Assembly: GCF_000620785.1 (NCBI RefSeq)
Contig: NZ_JIAI01000001.1
Location: 62,001 to 126,000 of the forward strand
Origin: Actinospineispora acaciae DSM 45401
GTDB taxonomy: Bacteria; Actinomycetota; Actinomycetes; Mycobacteriales; Pseudonocardiaceae
DNA: 64,000 nt
Direction of reading: 5' to 3'
In this document: piece by piece, positions 11,744 to 21,344 of the stretch
Position numbering within the stretch: position 1 is the stretch's first letter
How the letters are laid out: each line of letters starts with the position of its first letter
Position numbers and translations under genes: made by a program
Notes under the pieces: model-generated
Told to the model about the DNA's origin: nothing
The model's database searches: none
The model's input: only the letters and a program-made list of their open reading frames with translations

Positions 11744-12594
11744 AGCTCGGGGTGACGATCTTCCTCACCGACGAGGTGATCAACCCGGTGCGGCTGGCCA
11801 GGGAGGCGGAGGCGCGCGGGTTTCACTCCGTGTACTTCCCGGAGCACACGCACATCCCGGTGGCCCGGCACACGCCGCACCCGGTGCAGGGGCGTGACTT
11901 CGACCCGTCGTACCGGCGCACGCTGGATCCGTACATCGCGCTGGCGGCGTGCGCGTCGGTGACGGACCGGATACTCCTGGGTACCGGCGTCGGGGTGGTC
12001 GCGCAGCACGACCCGATCATTCTGGCCAAGGAGCTGGCCACGCTCGACCTGCTCTCGGACGGGCGGCTGGTGCTCGGCGTCGGGTACGGCTGGAACCGCG
12101 ACGAGATCGCCGACCACGGGGTCGACCCGGCGCGGCGGCGCGGGCGGTTGCGCGAGGTGATGCTGGCCATGACCGAGCTGTGGAGCAACGAGGTCGGCGA
12201 GTTCCACGGCAAGCACGTGGAGATCCCGCCGTCCTGGTCGTGGCCCAAGCCGGTGCAGCAGCCCCGGCCGCGCGCCCTGATCGGCGGGCCGGCGGGGCCG
12301 AAGCTGTTCGGCCACATCGCGGAGATCGCCGACGGCTGGATGCCGATCGGGGCGTCCGGGTTCAAGGAGGCGCTGCCGGCGCTGCGGGAGGCGTTCGCCG
12401 ACGCGGGCCGCGACCCGGCGAGCGCCCAGGCGGTGCCGTTCGGCATCCAGCCCACCCCGGGCAAGCTGGAGTACCTGCGGTCGCTGGGCGTCACCGAGGC
12501 GGTGGCCGCGCTCCCTGGCGGCGGCGCCGACGAGGTGCTGGCGGCGCTGGACTACTACGCGGGCGCGTTCCCGGAGTACCTCGCGCGGCCGTGA
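11740..12594 (+). CDS. LLM-class F420-dependent oxidoreductase
   Basis: Luciferase-like (beta/alpha)8 oxidoreductase, 284 residues. Family signs: GFHSVYFPEHTHIP, ILLGTGVGVVAQHDPIILAKELATLD and LVLGVGYGWNRDEIADHG. F420 rather than FMN is likely from the subfamily and host. The ATG overlaps the alcohol dehydrogenase stop (ATGA), making it the third gene of the cyp125 operon. Substrate unknown. Confidence 0.83.
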   Translation: MKLGVTIFLTDEVINPVRLAREAEARGFHSVYFPEHTHIPVARHTPHPVQGRDFDPSYRRTLDPYIALAACASVTDRILLGTGVGVVAQHDPIILAKELATLDLLSDGRLVLGVGYGWNRDEIADHGVDPARRRGRLREVMLAMTELWSNEVGEFHGKHVEIPPSWSWPKPVQQPRPRALIGGPAGPKLFGHIAEIADGWMPIGASGFKEALPALREAFADAGRDPASAQAVPFGIQPTPGKLEYLRSLGVTEAVAALPGGGADEVLAALDYYAGAFPEYLARP

Positions 12595-12627
12595 TGTTGA
12601 CCGTCGGCCGGATGCCGGTGGGGGAGT

Positions 12628-13428
12628 TTAGGTGATCTTGTCGAGGAACTCCCGGATCGCCGGGGCGACGACGCGCGCGAGGTCGTCGGCGGTGTGTAGG
12701 TCGGCCCATGTCGTCGTCGGCGCCAAGCGGCCGTGGGGCAGCGTCCGGGCGACCTGTTCGGCCAGCGCGGTGGGGTGACGCGCGTCGTCGCCGGGGAACA
12801 CCAGTGTCGGCGCCGTGATCGCGGCCAGTTCGGCAACCTCGCGGAAGGATCGGTCACGGCCGATAGCCGCGGCGGCGACGATGCTGGCCGGGTCGGAGCG
12901 GGGTATGGCGTCGCGCACCATCGCGCCGACGACGGGCGGGAAGTCCGCCAGGATGGGCTCCCAGCCCGCGTTGATGCCCTCGGCGGCCACGCGGGCGGCG
13001 AAGTCGTCCATGAAACGGATCTCGGCTTCCTTCGCCGTGTCGTCCTCGATGTCCTCGAGCGCGATCAGGACGGCGGCGCGCACGAGGCCGGGGTGTGCCG
13101 CCGCCACCCGAAGGGTGATCGTCGCGCCGAGACCGGTGCCGCCGATCGCGGCGCCCGGCACGCCGAGATGGCCCAGCAACCGCACGACGTCATCGGTGTA
13201 CCGGGCCCAGGTGTGGAGGGTCGGATCGGGGCAGACGGATCGGCCGTAGCCGCGCAGGTCCGGGAGCACGACGGTGTGCCGGTCGGCGAGGTGGGCGGCG
13301 AGAGGCAGCAGGCTCTCGTGGTCGGGTCCGCCGGCATGCATCAGGACGAGTGGTGGGCCGTCGCCGTCGCCGACAACGGCGGCATGCAGGGGGCAGCCGT
13401 CGCGACCGCGGTAGCTGATTCTCGACAT
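12628..13428 (-). CDS. Alpha/beta-hydrolase fold protein lacking the usual nucleophile
   Basis: 266-residue alpha/beta-hydrolase: LVLMHAGGPDHESLLPLA is the oxyanion segment, PDLRGYGRS strand 4, and LVFPGDD plus DLHTADD the acid and histidine regions. At the nucleophile elbow, where HsaD has GNSLGG, this protein has GTGLGA, so the Ser position is Gly. It may be a cofactor-free oxygenase-like or non-catalytic member. ATG 13428 is preferred; a TTG at 13464 would add 12 residues. It sits alone, convergent with the LLM gene. Confidence 0.75.
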   Translation of the reverse strand: MSRISYRGRDGCPLHAAVVGDGDGPPLVLMHAGGPDHESLLPLAAHLADRHTVVLPDLRGYGRSVCPDPTLHTWARYTDDVVRLLGHLGVPGAAIGGTGLGATITLRVAAAHPGLVRAAVLIALEDIEDDTAKEAEIRFMDDFAARVAAEGINAGWEPILADFPPVVGAMVRDAIPRSDPASIVAAAAIGRDRSFREVAELAAITAPTLVFPGDDARHPTALAEQVARTLPHGRLAPTTTWADLHTADDLARVVAPAIREFLDKIT

Positions 13429-13521
13429 GCGCCCGAGCAAACCGGGCGCCTGAGGTGGCGGCAATGCGCGCCGACGTCACATCATGTCGAGTTGGTGCCA
13501 TGATCCGCGTTCGATGCGTGA

Positions 13522-13953
13522 TCAGGAGCCGCCGGGCACCCCGGTGAAGTCCACCGAGTACCAGCGCGCGGGACGCATCCGCAGCTGCGCGACCGGCTCG
13601 TCCTTGATCTGCGCGAGGTAGGCGTCCGCGTCGGCGCGCTCGAAGTAGCGGTACGCCATCGCCTCCCGTTCGGCCTGTGACGTGTCGAGCGCGATGTCGA
13701 CCACCGGGCCCTCCACGCTGACGTACTTGTACGGCGGCGTCTCGTCCTGCACGACCAGGCTGAACTCCCGCGCGCGCTCCAGCAGGCGGTACTTGAGCGA
13801 GCCCGGCCCGGTCTGGACGAGCACGTCCCCGCCCGGCTGGTAGCTGTACCAGACCGGCACCGCCAGCGGCGGCCCGTCCGCCCGCGCGATGCTGATCACC
13901 CCCACGTGCAGCGCCGCCAGGAACTCCTCGCGCTCCGCCGTACCCATCGCCAT
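13522..13953 (-). CDS. Split beta-barrel flavin/F420-binding protein (PNPOx-like)
   Basis: 143-residue protein of the pyridoxamine 5'-phosphate oxidase-like split-barrel superfamily. GVISIARADGPPLAVPVWYSYQ is the typical first strand pair, and the C-terminus ends with RPARWYSVDF. ATG 13953 follows GGGAGG with good spacing. Cofactor (FMN, F420 or heme) and substrate are unknown. It is divergent from the VOC gene at 14039. Confidence 0.8.
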   Translation of the reverse strand: MAMGTAEREEFLAALHVGVISIARADGPPLAVPVWYSYQPGGDVLVQTGPGSLKYRLLERAREFSLVVQDETPPYKYVSVEGPVVDIALDTSQAEREAMAYRYFERADADAYLAQIKDEPVAQLRMRPARWYSVDFTGVPGGS

Positions 13954-14038
13954 CGGTGAACCTCCCGTGTCGTGTCCCGCCCCGGCAACGTCCGGGCTCG
14001 CTCGCGGATTCCCCGGCGGTCGCATATCGTCACCTCCG

Positions 14039-14335
14039 ATGCGCACCACCCTTGTGGTGATTTACACCGAGTCCCTGGAGGAATGCCGGGAGTTCTACGC
14101 GAACCTCGGGCTGTCCTTCGCTCGCGAGCGGCACGCCTCCGGCCCCGAGCACTACGCGGCCGTGCTGCCAGACGGCATGGTGGTCGAGCTGTATCCCGCG
14201 CGCGGTGAGCGCCTGACCGGGGCGCTGCGGCTGGGCTTCGCGGTGGACGGCGCGACGGTGCGCCCGCCGCTCGCCCCCGGGCGCCACGTGCGCACCGACC
14301 CGGACGGCCGCAAGGTCGAGGTGCACGCGTCGTGA
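14039..14335 (+). CDS. Small VOC-fold protein
   Basis: 98-residue glyoxalase-like protein. MRTTLVVIYTESLEECREFY is the first beta-alpha unit and DPDGRKVEVH the terminal strand. It is short for the family. The stop overlaps the GTG of the amidohydrolase (GTGA), so the two probably act together. Substrate unknown. Confidence 0.72.
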   Translation: MRTTLVVIYTESLEECREFYANLGLSFARERHASGPEHYAAVLPDGMVVELYPARGERLTGALRLGFAVDGATVRPPLAPGRHVRTDPDGRKVEVHAS

Positions 14336-15231
14336 CGGACGGTGCGACCGACGCCCACCTGCACCTGTTCCCGGACGAGGCCGCCGGGCTGCGCGCGCAG
14401 GGCGGCGAGCGGCTGTCCGGGCACGCGGGGGTGGTCGGGGAGGTGCGGGCTCTTCGCGAGCGGGGCCGGATCGGGCGGGTGCTGGCGATCACGACGGCGT
14501 TCGCCGAGCTGGCCCGGCGGGCGGAGATGGGGCGGTGGCCCGCCGAGCTGGCTGGCGACGAGCGGCGACGGCGGGCGGGGGAGCTGGAGGACAGGCTGCT
14601 CGGCCAGGTCAGGGCGCAGAACGCCTGGATCCGCGAGGTGTCGGAGCCGGGGATCGGGGCGGTGGTGACCGCCGACCCGACGGTCGACAACGCGGCCATG
14701 GCCGCCGACCTCGCCGACCTGGTGGGACGGCCCGAGGTGCGCGCGGTCAAGATCCACCCGGCGCTGAGCCACGTGATGCCCGATCACCCGGGATACCTGG
14801 AGGTGTACCGGGTGGCGCGGGACGCGGGCGTGCCGGTGATCTCGCACGGCGGGTCGAGCGCGGGGTCGTTCTACGAGTCGGCGACCGAGTACTGCGCGCC
14901 GTCCCACTTCGTGCCCGTGCTCGACCGTTTCCCCGGGCTGACGCTCGTGCTCGCCCACCTGTGCCAGCCGTTCTACGACGACCTGCTCACGCTCGGCGAG
15001 CGCCGTCCGGGGCTGTGCACGGACCTGTCGTTCGTGCTCGGCGCGGGGCTGTTGCCGGCGGACCGGCTGGTGGCGACGGTGCGGGCGTTCGGGGTGGAGC
15101 GGGTGCTGTTCGGCAGCGACTTCCCGTACTTCGACCCGGAGGAGAGCCTGGACCGGCTGGCCGGCGCCGGGTTCACCGCCGGCGAGCTGGACATGATCCG
15201 CGCGGGCAACGCCGAGCGCGTCTTCTGGTGA
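14332..15231 (+). CDS. Amidohydrolase-2 family (TIM-barrel metal hydrolase)
   Basis: 299 residues. The amidohydrolase-2 metal sites are visible in order: DAHLHLF (residues 7-13), VKIHPAL, ISHGG, LAHLCQP and FGSDFPYFDPEE, then GNAERVFW at the C-terminus. Such proteins are hydrolases or decarboxylases of cyclic acids and lactones. The GTG start overlaps the VOC stop. The substrate cannot be assigned. Confidence 0.82.
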   Translation: MTDGATDAHLHLFPDEAAGLRAQGGERLSGHAGVVGEVRALRERGRIGRVLAITTAFAELARRAEMGRWPAELAGDERRRRAGELEDRLLGQVRAQNAWIREVSEPGIGAVVTADPTVDNAAMAADLADLVGRPEVRAVKIHPALSHVMPDHPGYLEVYRVARDAGVPVISHGGSSAGSFYESATEYCAPSHFVPVLDRFPGLTLVLAHLCQPFYDDLLTLGERRPGLCTDLSFVLGAGLLPADRLVATVRAFGVERVLFGSDFPYFDPEESLDRLAGAGFTAGELDMIRAGNAERVFW

Positions 15232-15573
15232 TCAACAGCGGAGCTTGTTGCCGTGTTCGACGGTCCAGCGGCCCAGCGCGGCCAGCGGCCCGTCGACGAG
15301 GCTGCGGCCGAGCTCGGTCAGCTCGTACTCGACCCGGGGCGGGGCGGCCGGGTAGGAGCGCCGCTCGATCAGGCCGTGCGCGAGCAGCCGGCGCAGCGCC
15401 TCGGTCAACGGCTTGTCGCTGACGCCTCCGATCGCGGCCCGCAGCTCGCGGCGGCGCAGCCGGCCGGGGCGCAGGGCGAACAGCACCACCGGATCCCAGG
15501 TGTGGGCGAACAGGTCGGTCGCCATCCGTACCCGGCAGTCCGCCAGCAGCCCGTGATCCTCCATGCCGACCAT
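15232..15573 (-). CDS. HxlR-family transcriptional regulator
   Basis: 113-residue winged-helix protein: CRVRMATDLFAHTWDPVVLFAL, RFRELRAAI-like helix (RRRELRAAIGGVSDKPLTEALRRL), then wing RRSYPAAPPRVEYELTELG, the HxlR/MarR-like layout. ATG 15573 or 15564 can start it. It is divergent from the NADP-binding gene at 15656, with a 14-bp palindrome between them. That makes local, possibly redox- or aldehyde-responsive control likely; the inducer is unknown. Confidence 0.85.
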   Translation of the reverse strand: MVGMEDHGLLADCRVRMATDLFAHTWDPVVLFALRPGRLRRRELRAAIGGVSDKPLTEALRRLLAHGLIERRSYPAAPPRVEYELTELGRSLVDGPLAALGRWTVEHGNKLRC

Positions 15574-15590
15574 TGTCCCCGCCCCGTCAT

Positions 15591-15604
15591 GCACCGATCG
15601 GTGC
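15591..15604. promoter_or_regulatory. Palindromic operator between HxlR gene and its divergent target
   Basis: GCACCGATCGGTGC is a perfect 14-bp palindrome, 18 bp from the HxlR start and 51 bp from the divergent gene. The position suits an HxlR dimer site. Confidence 0.65.
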
Positions 15605-15655
15605 GTAACGGCGCGACTACCGTCGGTCCCGAACAGAAGCGACGGGAGGACGGAC

Positions 15656-16309
15656 ATGCGGATCGGGATCCTGGGCACCGGGGCGGTGGCGGCGGCGCTG
15701 GGCGCGCGCTGGGTGGCGGCGGGGCACGAGGTGGTCGTCGCGGGACGCTCACCGGCGAAGGCCCGAGCCCTGGCAGGGCGGATCGGCGGTGCCGCGCTCG
15801 CGCCGGGCGAGGCCGTCCGGGATCGGGACGCGGTGCTGCTCGCGGTTCCCTGGGCGGCCGTCGAGGACGTGCTGCGCGAGGTCGGAGGCCCGGACGGCGC
15901 CCTCGCCGGCACGACGCTGATCGACCCCACCAACGCCGTCCAGCACGCCGTCGGCACCCTGCTGATCGGCCCGGGCGAGTCGGCGGCGGGCCGGATCGCC
16001 GCACTCGCCCCCGGCGCGCACGTGGTGAAGGCCTTCCACCTGCTCACGCCCGACCACTGGACCGAGCAGGCGGACCGCGAGGTGACAGTCGCGTTGTGCG
16101 GCGACGAACCGGCCGCGCTGGACGCGGTGAGCCGGCTGGTGCGCGACGTCGGCGCGGTGCCGGCCGTGCTCGGCGGGCTCGACCGCGCCCGCCAGCTCGA
16201 AGAGGTCGCCGGGTTCGTCATCGGGCTCGCGTTCTCCGGCTTCGACCCCGCCGCCGCCGTGCCGCGCGTCGTCAGGCCAGGCGCGGCTTCCGGAACACCT
16301 GCGCGGTAG
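15656..16309 (+). CDS. NADP/F420-dependent oxidoreductase-like Rossmann protein
   Basis: 217 residues of the F420-dependent NADP reductase (NPD-like) family. IGILGTGAVAAALGARW is the dinucleotide motif, followed by VVAGRSPAKARAL (R/S pocket suggests NADP), AVLLAVPW and HVVKAFHLL. Start ATG 15656 follows GGGAGGA. It is the probable target of the divergent HxlR regulator. Its 3' end overlaps the convergent membrane-protein gene by 38 bp. Confidence 0.8.
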   Translation: MRIGILGTGAVAAALGARWVAAGHEVVVAGRSPAKARALAGRIGGAALAPGEAVRDRDAVLLAVPWAAVEDVLREVGGPDGALAGTTLIDPTNAVQHAVGTLLIGPGESAAGRIAALAPGAHVVKAFHLLTPDHWTEQADREVTVALCGDEPAALDAVSRLVRDVGAVPAVLGGLDRARQLEEVAGFVIGLAFSGFDPAAAVPRVVRPGAASGTPAR

Positions 16310-16724
16310 TCACCAGCAGCACGACGGTGCCGATCGACTCCTCGACCAGCGCCGTCACCACCAGGTCGCCACTGAGCTGCTCCTGGATCCCGAACAGCAT
16401 GTCGTTCAGCGCAAGAACCAGCGCGAGCAAGGTCCCCACCATCATCAACAGGCTTAGCACCGTCGACAGGCGCAGCAACCCCCGCCGGGTGGCGAGCATC
16501 GCGATCGCCAGCACCAGCCCACCGGCCGCGTTGAGCAGGAACAGGATTTCCAGCAGGCCGCCCGCCCCGACGAAGACGACGTAGTGGAGGTGGATCCAGG
16601 CCATCCCGAGCAGGGCGAGCGCGCTCAGCGCCCGCCAGACGATCGGCGCACGCCGTCGGCGAAGGCCGAGGCCGCCGGCCGTGGCGGGTTCCGGAGAGCG
16701 GGCACCCCCGAAGTGTGTTGCCAT
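16272..16724 (-). CDS. Four-helix membrane protein, unknown function
   Basis: About 150 residues with four hydrophobic segments (near WRALSALALLGMAWIHLHYV, GLLEILFLLNAAGGLVLAIA, LSTVLSLLMMVGTLLALVLA and ESIGTVVLLVTTAQVF) after an Arg-rich N-terminus. ATG 16724 is preferred; GTG 16733 adds three residues. No family I can name. It converges on, and overlaps, the NADP-binding gene by 38 bp. Confidence 0.65.
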   Translation of the reverse strand: MATHFGGARSPEPATAGGLGLRRRRAPIVWRALSALALLGMAWIHLHYVVFVGAGGLLEILFLLNAAGGLVLAIAMLATRRGLLRLSTVLSLLMMVGTLLALVLALNDMLFGIQEQLSGDLVVTALVEESIGTVVLLVTTAQVFRKPRLA

Positions 16725-16769
16725 GCCATCCACACGGGCGTGGCGGCCGAACGGTTCAGGCCGGGCTGG

Positions 16770-17204
16770 TCAGGACGGCCGCAGGGTGGCCATCGCCCGG
16801 TCGAACTCCCAGAACGCCCGCATCGAGCGGATCAGCCCGTCCGGCCCGACCCGGTAGACGAACACGCCCTCGGTGTCCACCCGCGAACCGTCCGGCAGGA
16901 ACGAGGTGATCGTCCCGACGTTGGCCACCTCGTCACCGGCGGCGAACGAGTCGCGCACGCTGAACGTGATCCGCCGCGCGTTGGCGATGGTGGTGTCCCA
17001 GAACGCGGAGATCCCGTGGTGGCCGTGGTGTCCCTTGCCGTCCGGGTCGAAGATCGACGGGCCGACCGGGTCCTCCACCACCGCGTCCGGCGCGAACAGG
17101 GCCAGCCATTCGTCCTTCGCGCCCCGGGACACCGCGTCCATCGACCGCCGCGACGCCGCCCGCGCGGGGTGATCTCCGTCCGGGGCCGACCATTCCACGC
17201 CCAT
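16770..17204 (-). CDS. SnoaL-like (NTF2-fold) protein
   Basis: 144 residues. SRGAKDEWLALFAPDAVVEDPVG is the classic NTF2/SnoaL opening, then HHGISAFWDTTIANARRITF and TEGVFVYRVGPDGLIRSMRAFWEFDR. The family includes steroid isomerases and hydratases, so a steroid substrate is plausible here. Its ATG overlaps the upstream LLM stop (TAATG), making it the last gene of the DUF35-ltp4-ltp3-LLM operon. Confidence 0.8.
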   Translation of the reverse strand: MGVEWSAPDGDHPARAASRRSMDAVSRGAKDEWLALFAPDAVVEDPVGPSIFDPDGKGHHGHHGISAFWDTTIANARRITFSVRDSFAAGDEVANVGTITSFLPDGSRVDTEGVFVYRVGPDGLIRSMRAFWEFDRAMATLRPS

Positions 17205-18066
17205 TACATCCTGCCCATGATCTCGTCCGCGAACCGTTTCATGCTGTCCTGCTTGGCGCTCAGCTCGCCGTCGAAGCCGATGCCGTCGAACACCCAGGGC
17301 ACGACTATCGCGTCGGTGACCCCGATCTCGGCCTGCTGCCGGTAGCCGTCCAGCCCGAACCTGTCCACGCACACCGCCTGGATCTCGAACGGCTCGCCCG
17401 CGCTGCCGTTCTCGGCGCGCAGCGCGGCCAGCTTCCCGATCACTTCGCGCAGCTCGTCGAAGCGCATCATCGCCGAGGTCCAGCCGTCGTGGCGGGCCGC
17501 GCGGCGCAGCCCGGCCTCGGTGTGCCCGCCGACGAAGATCGGCACCCGCTCGGTGGGCGCCGGGCTCATCTGGAGCGGCTCGAAGTCGTAGAACTCGCCG
17601 TGGTGCTCGACCATCCCGCCGCCGAGCACCCGCCGCAGCACCTCGATGGCCTCGTCGGCGCGCCGGCCCCGGTGCTCGAACGGCACGCCGCACCACTCGA
17701 ACTCCTCGGGCGTCCAGCCCAGCCCCACGCCGAGGGTGAACCGGTTGCCGGTCAGCACGGCCACCGACCCGACCTGGCGGGCCAGCGGCAGCGGGTAGCG
17801 CGAGCCGAGCTTGAGCACCTGGGTGCAGAACCGGATCCGCTCGGTGGCCGCGCCCATCGCCGCGCTGGCCGCGATCGGGTCCACCCACGGGGTGTCGGCG
17901 TTCCACATCCGCGAGCCGTCCGGGGTGTAGGGGTAGCGGGCGGACACCTTCTCCGAGTAGAAGATCGAGTCCGGCAGCGCGACGGAGTGGAAGCCGCACT
18001 CCTCGGCGGTGCGGGCCAGCCCGACGATCTGGTCCAGCGGGCTCATCGCGATCGAGATGGAGAACT

Positions 18067-18070
<4 letters not shown>
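17204..18070 (-). CDS. LLM-class F420-dependent oxidoreductase
   Basis: 288 residues starting MKFSISIAMSPLDQIVGLA. LLM signs: CGFHSVALPDSIFYSEKV, ERIRFCTQVLKLGSRYPLPLARQVGSVAVLTGNRFTLGVGLGW. ATGA overlap with the ltp3 stop places it in the ltp operon. Other steroid loci also carry LLM enzymes beside ltp3/ltp4. Substrate unknown. Confidence 0.84.
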
Positions 18071-19238
<1,168 letters not shown>

Positions 19239-19239
<1 letters not shown>

Positions 19240-20291
19240 CAGCGGCCCTCCATGACGCAGACCATGTTCTGTTGCAGCAGCGGGCCGTTGGTGGCGTGCG
19301 CGAGCACCCGGCCCGCCGAGCCGTCCATCACCCGGGCGGCCGCCTCGCCGATCCTGACCAGGCCGGTGGCGAACATCGGGTTGCCGCACAGCGGGCCGCC
19401 GGACGGGTTGATCCGCACGCTCTCGGCCAGCCCCAGCTCGCGGCGCAGCAGCAGCTCCTGCGAGGTGAACGGGGCGTGCAGTTCCGCGACCTGGACGCCG
19501 TCGATGCCGGCGGCCGCCGCCGAGGCGCCCGCCGACGGCGCCCTGCTCAGGTCGCGGGCGCCGAACGCGGGGGAGTCCACGCGGTGCTCGATGCCCGTGA
19601 TCCAGGCCGGCCGCTCGCACAGCTCGCCGGCCCGGTCTGACGAGGCGAGCACGACGGCCGCCGCCCCGTCGGTGATCGGGGCGCAGTCGTGCGCGCGCAG
19701 CGGGTCCGCCAGGTACGGCTCGTCCAGCAGCCCGTTGACGTCCAGCGGTTCGCGGAGCTGGGCGTTCGGGTTCTTCGCGGCGTCGGCGCGGCTGCGGGCG
19801 GCCACCTCGGCCATCTCCTTCTCGCTCCACAGCCCTGCGTCCAGCCCGACCCTGGCCTGCAGCGCGGCCAGGCTCACCGCGTCCGGCCACAGCGGCGCCA
19901 CCAGGTACGGGTCGAGCTGCAGCGCGAGCACCCGGCGCAGCTCGCCGGCCGAGGACTTGCCGAAGCCGTACACCAGCGCGGTGTCCACCTCGCCGGTGCG
20001 GATCTTCACCCAGGCCTCGTACAGCGCCCACGCCGCGTCCGCCTCCACGTGCGACTCCGCGATCGGCGGCACCGCCCCGATGGCGTCCACGGCGGAGACG
20101 AACGAGAACGCCCGCCCGGCCAGGTAGTCCGACGAGCCCGAGCACCAGAACCCGATCTCGTGCCGGTCCAGCCCGGTGGCCGCGTACAGCTCCTGGAACA
20201 CCGGGACCAGCATCTCCACCCCGTTGGTGGTGCCGGTGGTCCGTCCCACCTGCGGCGACTGCGCGAACCCGACCACCGCGACGTCGCTCAT
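19239..20291 (-). CDS. ltp4: Thiolase-like lipid-transfer protein, Ltp4
   Basis: 350 residues, thiolase-like: VAVVGFAQSPQVGRTTGTTNGVEMLVPVFQEL, FWCSGSSDYLAGRAFSFVSAVDAIGAVPPIAESHVEADAAWALYEA, AELHAPFTSQELLL, and NPSGGPLCGNPMFATGLVRI with HATNGPLLQQNMVCVMEG at the end. It matches Ltp4 (Rv3522-like) by order and content. ATG 20291 overlaps the stop of the DUF35 gene; a GTG one codon earlier is possible. It probably forms a complex with Ltp3 and the DUF35 protein. Confidence 0.86.
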
Positions 20292-21268
20292 CACAGGTGC
20301 TCCGCGTACGTCTCGAACTCCGCGTCCGGCTCACCGCTCGGACGGAAGTGGTCGATGTTGCGCAGGCTCGTGCCCCACTCCGCTCGCGGCTTCCACTCCG
20401 CGCGCACCCGCATCCCCATCCGCACCTCCTCGGCGGCGCACCCCAGCACCAGGTGCTGCAGCGGGATGTCCGCGCCGTCCAACAGCACGTACGCGGCCAC
20501 ATACGGCGGCGTGATCCGCTGCCCCAGGAACGGCACGTTGACGATGCAGAACGTGGTCACCGTCCCGGTGTCCGCCAGCTCGACGTCCTCCTCGGTCGGC
20601 ACCCCGTCCACCGGGCACGCCCCGCGCGGCGGGATGTACACCTTCCGGCACACCGGGCACCGCTGCCCCAACAGCCGCCCCTCCGCCAGCCCGCGCAGGT
20701 ACCGGCTCTCCTCCAACGACGCCGAATGCTCGTAATGCAAATGGACCGGAGTTACGACCATTGAAACGTCGTTGTCCGAGGTCACCACCCGTGAGTGGTA
20801 AGCGTTGTCATAGCAACGCTTACCACTCACGGGTTCGAAGCAGGCGATATCGGTGACCGCGCCTACGGGGTTGTCGCGCCAGCGGGGGCGGACTCGGAGG
20901 CCGGTGTGGATCGCGGACGGGGTGCCGGTGTCTACGGCGTGCAGGAGCGCGGTGTCGGCGCCGTCGAGTTTGATCAAGGCCCAGGCGAACGGGTGGTCCA
21001 GGGGCTGGCCTTCGAGCGGCGTGGGCATCCAGGACCAGGACTGGACGGTGCCTTCGGCGGTCACTTCGACGGGGTCGGTCAGGGGCTTGCCGTCCGTTGG
21101 GTCGTATTCGACGGGCGGGACGTGCACCCGGCCGTCGCTGCCCCGGACGCCTTCGAGGCGTCGCTCGCGCAGGGCGGTCAGGAACCGGCCGAGGACCGGG
21201 CCGACCGAGCGCGTGTAGTCGAACCCCACCTCCAGCGGGGCGATCAGCGGCTCCTCACGGGTGACCAT
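20291..21268 (-). CDS. Two-domain DUF35 (OB-fold) protein with translated palindromic element, Rv3521-like
   Basis: Partner protein of the thiolase-like Ltp enzymes, 325 residues. Domain 1 (about 1-143) is a DUF35 OB-fold without zinc-ribbon cysteines: FDYTRSVGPVLGRFLTALRE, HVPPVEYDP, ALLHAVDTG. Domain 2 (about 175-325) has a zinc-ribbon CPVCRKVYIPPRGACPVDG, in which the fourth position is Asp instead of Cys, followed by a second OB-fold (GTVTTFCIVNVPF, YVLLDGADIPLQHLVLG). Between them residues about 143-162 are encoded by palindromic element B. The first KstR operator is only 9 bp upstream, suggesting a leaderless transcript. An ATG at 20761 could start domain 2 alone but has no ribosome-binding site. 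Confidence 0.85.
   Translation of the reverse strand: MVTREEPLIAPLEVGFDYTRSVGPVLGRFLTALRERRLEGVRGSDGRVHVPPVEYDPTDGKPLTDPVEVTAEGTVQSWSWMPTPLEGQPLDHPFAWALIKLDGADTALLHAVDTGTPSAIHTGLRVRPRWRDNPVGAVTDIACFEPVSGKRCYDNAYHSRVVTSDNDVSMVVTPVHLHYEHSASLEESRYLRGLAEGRLLGQRCPVCRKVYIPPRGACPVDGVPTEEDVELADTGTVTTFCIVNVPFLGQRITPPYVAAYVLLDGADIPLQHLVLGCAAEEVRMGMRVRAEWKPRAEWGTSLRNIDHFRPSGEPDAEFETYAEHL
20787..20834 (-). repeat. Palindromic element copy B, translated in the DUF35 interdomain linker
   Basis: Perfect 21-bp inverted repeat (20787-20807 with 20814-20834) around TCATAG. GGTCACCA flanks it at 20780-20787. On the minus strand it reads EPVSGKRCYDNAYHSRVVT, the same frame as copy A. The TAG codon present in copies C-E is AAG here, with the matching change in the other arm, so the stem stays perfect. 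Confidence 0.92.
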
Positions 21269-21277
21269 GGCGCTAAG

Positions 21278-21291
21278 TAGAACAGGTTCTC
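21278..21291. promoter_or_regulatory. KstR operator between the DUF35-ltp operon and the LLM gene
   Basis: TAGAACAGGTTCTC, one mismatch at the last position of TnnAACnnGTTnnA. It could serve both divergent units, 9 bp and 53 bp away. Confidence 0.82.
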
Positions 21292-21344
21292 GATTCGGCT
21301 GGCAAGATGAGCCCATCGGCGACGGCGTCGGAGGGAGTACGGGG

